Source of the DNA: Lateolabrax maculatus
Taxonomy: Eukaryota > Chordata > Actinopteri > Acropomatiformes > Lateolabracidae
DNA length: 64,000 bases
Assembly (NCBI GenBank): GCA_031216445.1
Contig: CM062216.1
Coordinates: forward strand, 8,429,501-8,493,500
Reading direction: 5' to 3'
Under the pieces are notes generated by a model. The model did no database searches. It saw only the letters and a list, made by a program, of their open reading frames with translations, and was not told where the DNA came from. A program made the position numbers and the translations under genes. Positions 35,422 to 47,700 of the stretch are shown in pieces. The stretch's first letter is position 1; the number at the start of each line of letters is the position of its first letter.

Positions 35422-36928
35422 AACACACATCCTGTTTAATTCATGAGGCACATGATAATTCATCAAAAATGTTGCAGGGCAAACAAGGTTTAAAGACAAA
35501 GACGAAAAGGTTCACTTTGACATTCAAGGTTTAATGTTTCTGAGTTGAATGAGAAAACAAATGCTGTTAGTGGACAAAACACTTCCTGATTAAATCCTGC
35601 TACTCAAAGCAAAACAAGTAAAAAAAGACAGGAAAGGAAAGGTAAGAGTGAATGCCAGTATTTCTAGAGCTAACTTCCTTCCTGAAGTAGTCTTCTGATT
35701 ATTTTTTGGTGTTTAACACAGAAAACAAAACATTTGCTGTCTGACAGACAGATGGCTCTCCAGACGACTCATTTTTCTCCGCCAGATATGGCTGACGTTT
35801 ACCAGCAGGGACACAAACACACATTCATATCCACACACACCTGATATATAATGAGCCCCTGCGACGAATGTGTGTTCATACGTGTGAACGAAAGACATTT
35901 GTTGTGGGTTTTATTACACAAAGCAGTACACATTGAGCTACATGTGCTGAGGGAGCTGATTTTCCTGTTTGCCTGTCCTCTCTCACCCACAAACTGAGTG
36001 TTCCTGACAAAATGATGGAAACAGCACTGAAAGTGATGCAACAAAAAATGTGGTGAAAGTGTGATTGAGCTCTTGTGTAGCTTTGTAATGGCCTGCCTGA
36101 GGATAAATTATTAACCTGATCACTGAAATCCTCTAAAACTCCTCTTGAACATGCTTTTATAGACTTTTTTTTTTGCTTCGAGTGCAAGAATAAACTCTTC
36201 ATGAATATGTGAAAACTGAATCAGTGATGAATTACAGTACGCTCTCATTGTTACTTATTTTTTGGTTTGGTCCTTAATTTCTTCCTTTCTGAGATTAATT
36301 TGGTTAGAGATGAAGACTGACAAACCATTTAGTGACCACTTTCATCGTGTAAATGGAAACATTGTAGAGAAAGTCCCATCAGGATTAATAAGCTTCTTTG
36401 TAAGAAGCTTGAGAGCAGTCAGAATAGATTTATTTATATTAGTGTTAATCTTTGTCTCTGATGAGTTGACAGACTCCAATTCTTGATAAGTAATTAATAG
36501 AGAATCAATATTGTTGTTGTCAGCTTACATTTGCAGAGGTTTATTGTTGCTGGTGCTGAAGTTAAAAAAGGGCTTGATTAGACTTTTGGCTTATTGGCCA
36601 TAAATTGACATGTTGAAAAGGGCTCATACATTTGTAAAACTTGTTGAAATTGCACATAGTTAAAAGCAAAGTTGAATATTGAGAACTTGAATTTGAAATA
36701 AGACAGTATAAAGTAATTTAACACCAGTGTACATGCTGTACTTCTTATTCTTTTATCCTTTGGCCCATTTAGTTGAATGACGTTTCCTTCAGTGTTTTAT
36801 AGTGGAAGTGAAACAAAGACCATCTCTGCTCAAATTATTAAAAATAATACACTTTTATGAAATAAAACATTCATCTCTAGGGGAGAGGAGTACAGACATA
36901 TGTTATACATTTAGTTAGTGTGACTATA

Positions 36929-36972
36929 GGCCACTTATGTCCTGATAGAGATGCGTCAGGATATAAGTGGCC
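36929..36972. repeat. Perfect 17-bp hairpin (one G.U pair) with 10-nt loop
   Basis: Arms GGCCACTTATGTCCTGA (36929-36945) and TCAGGATATAAGTGGCC (36956-36972) pair at all 17 positions in RNA, with one G.U wobble. The loop is TAGAGATGCG. It is shorter than a normal microRNA precursor. It may be the centre of a palindromic transposon remnant, but the flanks do not continue the pairing. Confidence 0.8.
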
Positions 36973-37310
36973 GTTTCTGAGAGAAAACTCTCTTAACTCT
37001 CTAAAATAAATTATGTAAAAAACATATCATTTAGAATCTATTTAACATATATTTCAGTTATTAATAATTTAATGTTTAAAATGTGAAAAAATTATCAAAA
37101 AGATTGACTGACCAAGACACACTGTATTTTGGATGTACGTATTTGCAAAGCCACAGTTTGAACACTTGTGTGGCAGTTTTGGATATGTTTAGCCACTTAG
37201 AGTTGGCAGAATCAACAGTAAACTTAAAACTGACATATTACCATCTTATAAAGTTGTTATGGCAATCATCCCACTGGAGTAATGTTTGTGATACTTGATA
37301 CATTTCCTTT

Positions 37311-37560
37311 GAATATTCACTCTCCTTTCAACTCTATTTTGGTCTCCACCAACGCTCTTTAGCTACTATAAACTGCACTCTGTTCACCAGTTAGTCTCTA
37401 GCTTTGCCTGTCTGCTGTTTGTTGCTGGGCAGGTAGAGTATAACGGGTTTATCAGAGTTATTTCACTGGAAACAAAAGCCTGCTGCAACAAATGAAGCTG
37501 ATACATTTGTGTGCCAGAAAACCAAAGCAATTAGCTAAAAGAGGCAGAAAGCTCTGTAGA
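37311..37560 (+). repeat. Dispersed repeat, copy B
   Basis: GAATATTCACTCTCCTTTCA, TTTTGGTCTCCACCAACGCT, TGTCTGCTGTTTGTTGCTGG and GGCAGGTAGAG occur in the same order as in the copies at 5919-6350 and 58805-59020. The tail phrase AAACCAAAGCAATTAGCTAA matches copy A. Confidence 0.65.
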
Positions 37561-38585
37561 GTAGGGCAATATTCACATTCCACATAATTTGACCCATTCA
37601 TAATATTAAAATATTGATTTGTGCAGCTTAAAGATAAAGCTGTCAGTGCAGACATTCAAGTCTGAACTGAACAAACATTTTAGAGCAACTTTACAAAAAC
37701 ATCATATTACAAATAGTAATAATGTTTTCAGAACCACAACGGTAGCCACTGTTTCCTCTCTGAAGAAAACAAATGTGCGACAGATATATTCTTTGTCTCC
37801 TGCACATCTCCCCCGGGTTCAGTGAGCGCACAATGGAGGGTTGTCTGAGCTGATTACAGAGCATGTTTCCAGGGTCTAAGGGACATAACAAAAGGCAAGA
37901 AACTGCATTTTTCTATTCCATGTCAGGAAGGTACCACTGTGAATATCTCAGACTCATTCGTCAAGGCTCTTTTTATTTCTTCTACACTGATATGTGTCTC
38001 TAAAGGGAGAAAAATATGCACCCGTCCAATTTGTTCCCATCAGGTAGATCTGTCACATCAGAAGGGCAGCTTTAATCAGATCTATTTAGCAAAGTGAGAC
38101 TCAAACTTTGTCTCAGATAACAAGCTCTGCTCTTTTTTGTGCTGTTCTATTCACTGTACAAGCCAGCTTCTGATTAAAGTAAACAAACTATTCATTTTTT
38201 GTTTCGTTTCGAAGAATGTAATTTGGCAGAAAGCTTCCTTTGGGAGCAAAAGCCAAATGCAGCGTTTGAGTCGCTGACAAGGCGTCTTGCTGCAAAGCAG
38301 AACCAGGTTCCAAATGATCCTGTCAGGTCTGAACAGAGAGAGAAAAAACCACAGGTCTCCTGTATTACCCCTGTCAAAACAGTTCGTGGACTGTGTGCAG
38401 ACACCTTCCCCTGACGATAACTATATCACCCATCATTTGTTTATCGCTTCAGAACAGTGTAAAGACCAATTATATTGTATCATTAGAACAGCAAAATATT
38501 GTTTAGTAAAATTCTTACCATAGTGTATTGTCATGTAGATAAAAGTGTCATGCACACTTTTATTCACTGGAGAACAAAATGCTCT

Positions 38586-38610
38586 GACACATGATAATTA
38601 ATCATGTGTC
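38586..38610. repeat. Perfect 10-bp palindrome with 5-nt spacer
   Basis: GACACATGAT, spacer AATTA, then ATCATGTGTC, its exact reverse complement. It could be a protein-binding dyad or chance. Confidence 0.7.
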
Positions 38611-40727
38611 TCTTACTTAGGACACAGTTCACTGTACATGTGTTAACTCTCTAAGTCTGGCTTAAGCATTCATTAAAGTTTGACAGATACAAATGAGAGT
38701 GAACGTGGCATCAAGGCTTCTCTCACCAATTTAGACCATATTAAGAGACAGCAATAAGGGGGAAGAAACTTAAAGTATAGACAGGAATTTGTAGGAGTGG
38801 GCGGTGGAGCAGGGAGACAAATAGGAGATATAAAAGCTGCTTTTTATTAAACGTAGTCCCAAAGAGCTTATTATTTCCAGCCTACCTCCCAGTATTTGTC
38901 ACTATCGTTCTTTTTTAATTGGCTTATTTGGTCAAGAACAAGAACAAATGATGTCCCTTTTTCCTTAAATCAATTATCTTTTTTACAGTTCGAAAGGGAG
39001 ATGGGACAAGAGACTGCAAAATGGACACTAATGAACCCCATTTTTGAACTACATTTCATTTTCCCTGTATTTAATTTGTGTTGTGGCGGCATTTATACAA
39101 AAACAACTACACGACTCTCTGTATCAGGCATGATAAACATTTACCAGACCCAACAAACAAGATAACAACAGGATTGAAGATAACTCTGCTCCAATCACAC
39201 CCCACATATGGAGGAAGTGGTGGACGATGAAGAGGAGGGACATGTTTTCATCCTAGGATTCAGGCCACATGTCCCTGTGGTAGAGGAGAAAGCTATCAGT
39301 GATATTGGGATGTTGTTACAAACTCAACAAACCTCTGATCCATGGTAGACCTGCAGCTTTTACAAGATCAAAGGGGTCGGCCCCCAAACTCTGTGATCAA
39401 ATTCTATTATATATAATTTTGCACACAGCCCAAAGTGCTGGGGGATTGGTGCTGCATTCACCTTTTTAAATGAACATTAAAGGTATAATATGTAACTATT
39501 CTGCATTAAAATGTCTAAAAACGACTAGACCCAAATTATATATTTTGCTGAGTTGTGTACTAAACCCAGAAAAATCCATAATTTTACTGAAAGTAACAGT
39601 GTGTTCCATTTGGTTGCTTGTCAGTGGTGTCATACATTACAGTGCCGGGCTACCCCACGATTGAATTTGCCACATAACATGATTTCGGTCTGAGAAGAGA
39701 ACAATAGCACAACATGAATGAATAGAGGAGAGCAGGACACACCAACCTAAACTCAATACACAATACACATCAATTAATTGATTTGCAGCTTGTGAATCCT
39801 TCTTGAGTCGGTTTCCACATTTTCGCCACTGTTAAAGAATTGTATATTACCAATGAATGAGGTTAGACTACGAGTGATGTTGTTGCATGATTGGTGAGGT
39901 TTATCTCAAATCGTCAACTTTCTAATTCCGTTATCCATGTATGAACAACCTGGTGTGCTTAAAGAAATAGGTCACAGTTTCCAACAAGCACTGCTGACCT
40001 TCTTTAACATTACAAAAATCAGTAATGCAAAGCTATGTAGTCATAGATACAGAGTGTAAGGTCTGCTGTGTTAGTTCAAGAAAGCAGGAAAGGAGACTTT
40101 ATCTTTTCAATATACATCACAGAACTAAACAAGAACTTGAACAAGATTATTGCATCTCAGTTGCCAATATAGGCTTTAGAGAGAGACTGGTAGACAAAGA
40201 GGAAGACGAATAGAGAGCACCTCAGGCAGAGGAGGGAAATAGCTGTAATATTATCAAACGCTTGTCATATTTGCACAGGTTCTTTCTCTTGGCATGAAGT
40301 TTTCAGTGTCAATACCGAAAGAGCAAGACAGAGGGGAAAAGAAAGAAAAAACAGATCCAGACTGTGAGTTGTGGTTTTATGTCAAACCGCAGTACAGCCT
40401 GTGATTGTAGCATTGTTTGCAACATCACCGCTTGTCAAAAAGCAATCATCTTAACATGCTTGTCAACAGCATGATAGCGACTGATAAAAGATGTATCAAA
40501 TAATGAAATATTTCTAAGTGTATCCTGTCTTGTTCTATTTTACCAATTTATTTGCAATGGCAGTGTCTCAGCTACATTTTATTAATGAAAATGCAGTGGA
40601 GAGACAGAGACAGAGAAATCAAGAAAAAACAATTCAAATATGTATTCTGTTGAAGGAGCACAGGCACAAAGACCCTCAAATATGTCCCTACCAAACAGAC
40701 CAACAGTATGCTCTAAGGGTAGTTTGG

Positions 40728-40745
40728 TGATGATGATGATGATGA
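40728..40745. repeat. (TGA)6 microsatellite
   Basis: Six TGA units in non-coding DNA. Confidence 0.85.
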
Positions 40746-41389
40746 AAATATTTAAACTTTTAGAAAGTTTAGAAAAACTGAAAATATATGTTGAAAATAC
40801 ATATTTTTTGTGGCAAAAGCTTGAATCCATCCACCATTCTAAACAAAATGTCTGAAAACATCATCCTTCCTTGGTGGGAAACATGTTTCTCTCACTTGGT
40901 TCATCTTTGCATTTAAAGACACTGAGCTCATTTCGTCAAACTTCAGTCAAGCAGGAGTGACTGATGTGAGCCTGTATTTGGGTCAGTGGGAGGCAGAGCT
41001 GGGTCTGATCTGATGTGTGTCGGTTTATCTGCTCCACTGTGTTGTGTGTACCCAGGAGTAGCTGGAGTCCTTTCACATCTTCAGTTCCTGAACTGGAGCA
41101 GAGCAACTGGGAAGCATCATGTGCACACACGCAGTCAGCCGGCATCTTGTGGGCCGCCCATCACTCAGAGAAACCCCAGGGCTCTGTCCCGAATACAGAC
41201 ATTTTACCCTAAAACTAACAGCGATCAGGTGAAAATCCCCAGCAATCATTTATTTTGAGTTTGTTTTGACGTCTGTTTCTTGGCTGCATATTTACTTTAT
41301 TTTCAGGGTGCGTTTCAGAAAATGTCTTTTCTGGTTTCTTGTTTGCTTCTGTTTCTAATCATAGGTTTCTCTAAAGTCCAGAGGTATCA

Positions 41390-41450
41390 GCCAGATTCGT
41401 CTGGTTCCCAGGCTAGGTGTTCAATGCAAAAACAAACAAATCTGTATCTA
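41390..41450 (+). repeat. Fragment sharing a 24-bp identical block with the 43.6-44.3 kb repeat
   Basis: The 24 bp from AGATTCGTCTGGTTCCCAGG through CTAG are identical to a block near 43972-43995. Weaker similarity follows (TTCAATGCAAAA against CTCAATGTAAAA). Confidence 0.6.
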
Positions 41451-41660
41451 TAAACCCTAAAGCTGTACTGAGCGTATTCAATCATCATTGTCACTGACTG
41501 AATGTGTAGCTTTTTACAATAAGAAGCCACAGAAACAATCATGATGCAATAATTCCTTCAGGGACGGATTTAGTGATTTGGGGGGCCCAGACAAACTCAG
41601 GCGCGGTGCCTCCACCATGTCTCATTTTCAGCCTTTCTCTAATAGTATGTATGTTAATGT

Positions 41661-41735
41661 TGGAAGTGGTAGAAGAAATGATCAAAACTTTTAATTAAGT
41701 GAAACAATTATTTCCACACTGTAAAACTGGAGGTC
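41661..41735 (+). repeat. Fragment of the TACTTAAGT-type repeat family
   Basis: GGAAGTGGTAGAAGAAATGA, CTTTTAATTAAGTGAAACAA and TTTCCACACTGTAAAA follow the recalled family end with small changes. Confidence 0.5.
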
Positions 41736-42969
41736 CGCACCATTACCACGCCAGCATACACCTGTAGTGCACGGTAAGTAGAATCTGCACACCATTTAAT
41801 AGTTACTGTAGCTGGCAGATGCGCCAGATCCACTGCTAAGATTCAACGGCTAGAGGGCCGTGCATGTGACCACGACCACATGGCCCATAAACAAGAACAT
41901 GCCAGATTCAGACAGAGAACTGATGAATGTCATTCAGGCATAAGAGACACTCATGAATAATTCTGATGCCATTTTAGCATATGGATTGGTGCATTTTTAG
42001 TAGAGTTTTTTATGCATCTGGCTCATGATTTTCACAATCTGGACTTTGAGGAAAGTCTATTTTCTTTTTACTGCTGGTCTTATAGTAGGTCTAAGGCTTT
42101 CATGTACTGTCAAAGAGTTATTGTACTGTTAAAGCCTTAAAAAAGGGCTTGATTTAATTGACCGGCCTGACAGCCTTTCATTTGTTTTCTTACAATCCTG
42201 CTTATAGCGATATTTTCACCATGGCACTCACTTTTATTGGCTGATCTGGGGGATCTCTCCTATTCATCCCTTTGACAGTATGTTCTCTTTTTTTAGGCAG
42301 CCATGGCTTTGCACATGGTAGATAAGTTATGCAGGAAAACAGTAAAAACTTAGTTCTGAACCAATGAGTTGAGCTGGACTGTTGTTCCTTTGTGGTGCTC
42401 TAAACATCCCTGGCTCACTCATAATCACGTAGAGAGTGACATACACAAATTCACATGTTAATCACATGCATACACACACACTCACTCCCTGCCCATCCCT
42501 GTCTGTCATATCCCCTGGACATTATTTCAAACGATGCCTGACAAACAACACACAAGCAAAACAGCTAAATAAGCTGGGATATAAATAAATCCCACACATC
42601 TGCCTCAATCAGTCACTTCCTCTCTGCGAGGGACAGGCACTAATGGACAGAGTTAATGTAGCCAGTTATCCTTGATGTGTCTGTGTAGGAGTCAGTGATG
42701 CCCCGTCCTCTGCTTACCGTCTGCTTGGCTCTTCCTGTCACACTCCCAAGCCTCCAGACAACCTGGAACACACTGTCCTAGCTTGCCATTTGCCTCCACA
42801 ATCCGACACAGTCTGACCTTACTGCTAATAATAACAGAGAGGCCTTCACCTTTCTAAACTCTGCTGACTGTTGGTGACAGAGAAGTGATGTTGAGTGATA
42901 TGATAATATATAACATGGAAAAAACTATAAAGTTTCTCATAGAAATTTTAAGTGTCCCTGTAGCACAAT

Positions 42970-43008
42970 AACACACACACAAACACACACACATACACGC
43001 ACACACAC
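42970..43008. repeat. Interrupted (CA)n microsatellite
   Basis: CA units interrupted by AA, AT and CG dinucleotides. Confidence 0.85.
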
Positions 43009-43594
43009 TTAGACATACAACCATTATAAGATTAATTCAACACAGGACAAGAGTACAGTGTGCACATAACTGTTTTTCTAACTCTAGTCAGTAAATGTTT
43101 AAAGATGGAAATTGTACAATAGTCTGTTTCCACTCAATACTCATTACTAACAACTACTAATATTTTTAACATTACAATTCATAATAAATCTGCTAAGTAA
43201 ACAACTGTTTTTGAAGTACACATTTCATTTTTTCAATGATTAAGACATGCACTTGAATGTAAATAAGTGCCAGAGTGCATAACATAGCATGTTTATCGAA
43301 AAAAAATCCCTGGGACCCTACAGGGGTCTGGGCTAAGCCCCCGATGTCGTCAAATCCTATAAACACCGCTGGGACAGACACACACAGAGCACCCTGAGTG
43401 AGTACAGGAGGAATGGGAAACTGTAGACAGTTCATTTAATAGGAAAACAATCTCTTAAACCTCTGCTTATTGTTCAACGATCATAAGTCCAATCGCCCAA
43501 ATGTCTTAATTTTATGAGGCGGTAGGGCCTCCTGATAGCCTGGCATTGACAGACTAATTTGCAAATACGTATTAGTGTGGAACCTCTCAACCTT

Positions 43595-44330
43595 TCAATT
43601 TCTAAGGGCCGTTATCGACGAGTGGAGACAACCAATTGGAGCAATGAAACACAGTCCTGTCAGACGTACGTTTAACACATATTTCTTATCAACATAAAGT
43701 TTTAAGTGCAGTTCTTTGTTCTTTTATTGAAAATTTACCATCCAGAGCGTTTAATACTGCCCTGTGGCCAGCTGTTTAACACGGCCGCTATCTTGGATAT
43801 TTACAAAGATACCTGAACGGCACTTGTCTCTGTCAGTCATCGTATTAAACCTGCCTCCTACTAAATAAATGCTTGTGATTGGTTAGCCCGATAAAACGGC
43901 AAGGAAATCAGTTTGAATGGGAGAGGGGCCAGACGTATCTGTCAGAGCAAATAAAGTATGAGCTCGCAGATTCGTCTGGTTCCCAGGCTAGCCTCCTGTA
44001 CGCTCAATGTAAAATTTGGTCATGTATCTAAAAAATGTGAGAGCTAGAGAAGTTTGAAAAACTGGTTCTGTCTGCTGCCCTGCAGTCATTTTGGCTCCAA
44101 TTTAACACAGAAGTCAGCAGCTCTTTGCACTCAGGGAGCAACAGACACCACCAGAGTGAATTTACAAACGCACCCCTCTAAAACAGTGCGTCACTCACTT
44201 CTAACTGGTCCGTGCCTCAGTTGCACATGTTTACAAAGACTTCGCTTAATGCGGTATTCACTTAAAGCTGGGATGCGGGACTTTTACATATAAATGAACG
44301 TCAGTAACATTCAAGCCTTCAACAAACAAG
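43595..44330 (+). repeat. Large dispersed repeat of unknown class
   Basis: Phrases such as CAATTGGAGCAATGAAACAC, GTCATTTTGGCTCCAATTTA, AAAGCTGGGATGCGGGACTT and TTTACATATAAATGAACGTC match from memory an abundant percomorph repeat. The sequence is more CpG-bearing than its surroundings. No transposase or reverse transcriptase ORF is present and no terminal repeats are evident. It shares a 24-bp block with 41390-41450. Confidence 0.55.
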
Positions 44331-44559
44331 TGAATAACAATATAATGCTGATTAAGTCTCTCACCACCAGGTCAGTCTCTCTGCATTTTGAGGTGATGAG
44401 CTTATGTTGAATATCAAACAAAAAAAAAAGAAGAAGTTTTTATGCTGTGATAGGTGGTATGTTCAATGATAAAAACACATGTCGTTGGAAAAATTATTGG
44501 AAATAAAACAATTTATTTATTTCTAATGCCCCCTTTTGATATTTCTATTCAATGCCTTA

Positions 44560-44707
44560 GTCATGTGCCACAATAATGTCATGCTTTTTAGTTGAAATAT
44601 CCTTATTTGGGGGTATTTTCAAGTAAATATATGTGATTAATTCCATTAATTAATCAGCATATCATGTAATTAATTAGATTAAAATGTCAATCGATCGACA
44701 GCCCTAA
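44560..44707 (+). repeat. Dispersed repeat fragment ending CGACAGCCCTAA
   Basis: GTATTTTCAAGTAAATATAT, GTGATTAATTCCATTAATTA and the terminal GATCGACAGCCCTAATG fit a recalled teleost family with alternating ATTAA stretches. Confidence 0.55.
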
Positions 44708-47700
44708 TGTAAAGTGAAAATTGTAGGAAATAGAGCAAGTTTAAGATACATTTTTAATACTATACATATTAATGGTAAAATCTGGAAGGGTCTTAAAAAA
44801 GCATGAATCGTATCCGCTGTATAATATTGTAATGATGATAATAATAATAGTGTGCCTGTGCTTTGCACAGCTGGTATACCAATAACCAAACGTATATTTT
44901 CAAGTTGATTGACAAAACAATAACATGCGTCTGTGAGTTTCTGCTGTGTACAGGTGATTATAAACTCGAGATCCATTTTCTTTTCGAACTACAGAATCTT
45001 GTCAAGCGATGTAACAATGAAACCAAATGAGAAGTTTGGTGCACGCACAAAGGATGGGGGAGAGTGGAAATGTGTGTGTCTCAATTCAAGAGACAGTTAA
45101 AATAGGAAAACTCTTATAACTCTGATTTACTTCAATAAAACCATTCAGTGCCCATGCAAAAAGCCAGGAGTCAGACACAAGATCCACAACTCACTGTACT
45201 TGATATAAGTTTCAGTCACCATAATACAACACCATCCAGATATATAGTATAAAAACCAGATAATACCTGTCAAAATAATACCAGACATTTCTTTATTTGA
45301 GATAAGCAGAGGGGCACTTGTGGACACTTAGACTGCTAAATGGCCCCTCTTGTGTGACATAAAGGCAGAAATAAAGCACAGAAGTGTCCCATCAGGCATA
45401 TTCTGGTTAAATAAAGGTTTCAAAAAGAGTAGTTTGGCACACCATCGTATGAACATAATTCATGGAAATTAGCGTTGATGTAGCTGCATTTTGAAAGTAT
45501 AGTTTTTGCTTTTTATGGAGATCTCTAACAGGCACATATCACTGAGATATATAGTGGACCCCCAAAAGTATGGAAGAGACAAAACTACCCATGAAGAAAA
45601 ATCTTTCTCCAGAATCCCTGACTCCACATTTAATGGGAGGAAGAGGCTGAAAAGATTTTACTAAATAGTTGCCTATGTCTTGAAGTTTATTAAGTCAGAT
45701 AGGTTAGTGATTTTGTATGACTGGAGCCAAACCTGAGTTAACTATGAGCAGAAAATTGCTGTTGCACTATTTATTATCTATGAAGCAGTTTTAAGTCCAT
45801 AGTTGCTGTCAGCTTCACCAAATCTCACAGATATCACTGATTAACTTGATTTCTGTTGTGTAATTAGCTTTCATAACACCTTCACAATTCTAATAAAAAA
45901 CATTTTTGTAACTAAAAGTCTACATACATCCATCCATCATATAATGCAATTATTAAAATCCCATATTTCTCCATTTCAAATAGCCCTGATTATAATACAT
46001 CCATATTTGAAGTGAATGAAATACTTTGAGAGTCAGGTAAATGTAAATGTAAATAGTTTTTGGGCTGGGACTGAAAGGGTTAACACAGATGCATGAACGT
46101 GATTCTGCTTGTGCTTGACTGATGGATGTACTGTAGTCTAAATTAGAATAAAACATTTCCAAAAACTAAAAAAATTAACTTTTGAAGTCTCCTTCAAGGT
46201 AGTAAAGATTAAGTAACATCCCACACTTCTGAACCAAGTCAGTTTTTGACAACATTAACACACTATGTACAAATTGTGACCCACCGATGAGTCCTTAAAT
46301 TATCTCGATGTGTCTCCCATCATCCCTGGACATGATTTATAATCACATCTTCAGTGCTTCTTGGCGATTTTATGCCTGAATTCTAGCTGCTGCATGGGAT
46401 TTATGCAATCATAATCCAATAATCCAGGATGGATGTTAACACCAGGTGCAGTCATGGCATATTGTCCATCTCAGAGGCTGCTGGAGGTGGACAGCCGGAG
46501 GAATCAGTATAATCATATGGTGGGAAAGTCTGGTCATCCTTAACCTCCCTGACAACTGCTATCTTAGCACCCTCTGCTTCTCTGAGCGTCACACTCCCAC
46601 AGAGCGATCAGCTGTCAACACTCCCGCCAGTGACAGCTTTGTAATATGTGTGAGGACTCTTAAAAGCAATCTCTCTCCCCTGACGCCTTCGAGAGCCAAC
46701 AAATAGCACGACCACCGTCAGAAGCATGAAATAGTGTCCCTATCAGACAGCACTGACCAGAGCCCTTCTGCTCTCTCCTGCAACCAAGACGATAAGGTGG
46801 TTTTACTAATCACACACACAGCTGCATGGAGGAATAATTTTACTAGTTGTCATTCCAGCATGGTGTATGCAAAGTAGAGACGGTTTGTTTACAGTCTCAA
46901 TGTAAAAATACTATATTTTTAAATTGATCAAGCTCAGGCTATTGGTAGGTGTATTTCTTAATCATTTTTGACATATTTTATGTCACTTTATTAATGACTA
47001 GTGGTTTTCTTTTTTCTCTTCACGGCATCAAGTGGTAATGCATTTTAATAGTTCTCCACAAAAAGCTTGTTCAAGTCAAAAGATAAGACACATGAAAGAA
47101 AAGCGACTTTTATTGTCTTTGCAATATTTTAAGGCATTAGGAAATAGGAGAGAAAAGCTGTGCTGTAAACGATTTGCATTCAAAGTGAATTATAGCTACC
47201 ACAAGCATTTTTCTTTGTCATTTGTCACATTAACAAATGCTCACTAAATCATGAGATTCTTCTTCAACATTATTAGAAAAAGCCAATTTGCATTAGCTCT
47301 CGAGGTGCTTGCAGGTATTTCTTCATTATATGGAAATAATGAAGAGGCAACATTTCATCTATGTTCCCAGCGAACTGAAAAGACCTGATGCATTAGTCTA
47401 AATCAAAGCCAATTTGACAAGTGTTTTACTGCCTTACTGGTTGCTTTGTTTCATGTTTCAGCATATTCTAAATGAAAGGGATCATTTCTTCCGTAGTCTT
47501 CCTGTCTTTTTCTATTTCTTTCTTTTTTTTGTGAAAATATCCAAATCGACTGGAAAGTGCTGTCATCAAGTGCAGCTTCTGACCCAAGCTCACAGATCAT
47601 TCCCAAAGATATTTATTCTGAAGGGTGCAAGTGCCTCTGGTGAGAAATGGTCCCTTTTTCCAATTCACAGCTCCCAGTGACATGAAGACAGGTAAATGGA

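Larger units (their letters stand above)
35422..43594. other. Intergenic region, part 2
   Basis: No gene seen. Contents listed separately: a hairpin at 36929-36972, a dispersed repeat at 37311-37560, a palindrome at 38586-38610, a TGA microsatellite at 40728-40745, repeat fragments at 41390-41450 and 41661-41735, and a CA-rich array at 42970-43008. A phrase near 43310-43345 (CAGGGGTCTGGGCTAAGCCC) also looks repeat-derived. The rest is unremarkable AT-rich DNA. Confidence 0.6.

Noticed and set aside
36548..36558. RE1/NRSF half site GCTGGTGCTGAA
   Set aside because: Only one half of the motif is present; the second half is absent at the expected spacing.
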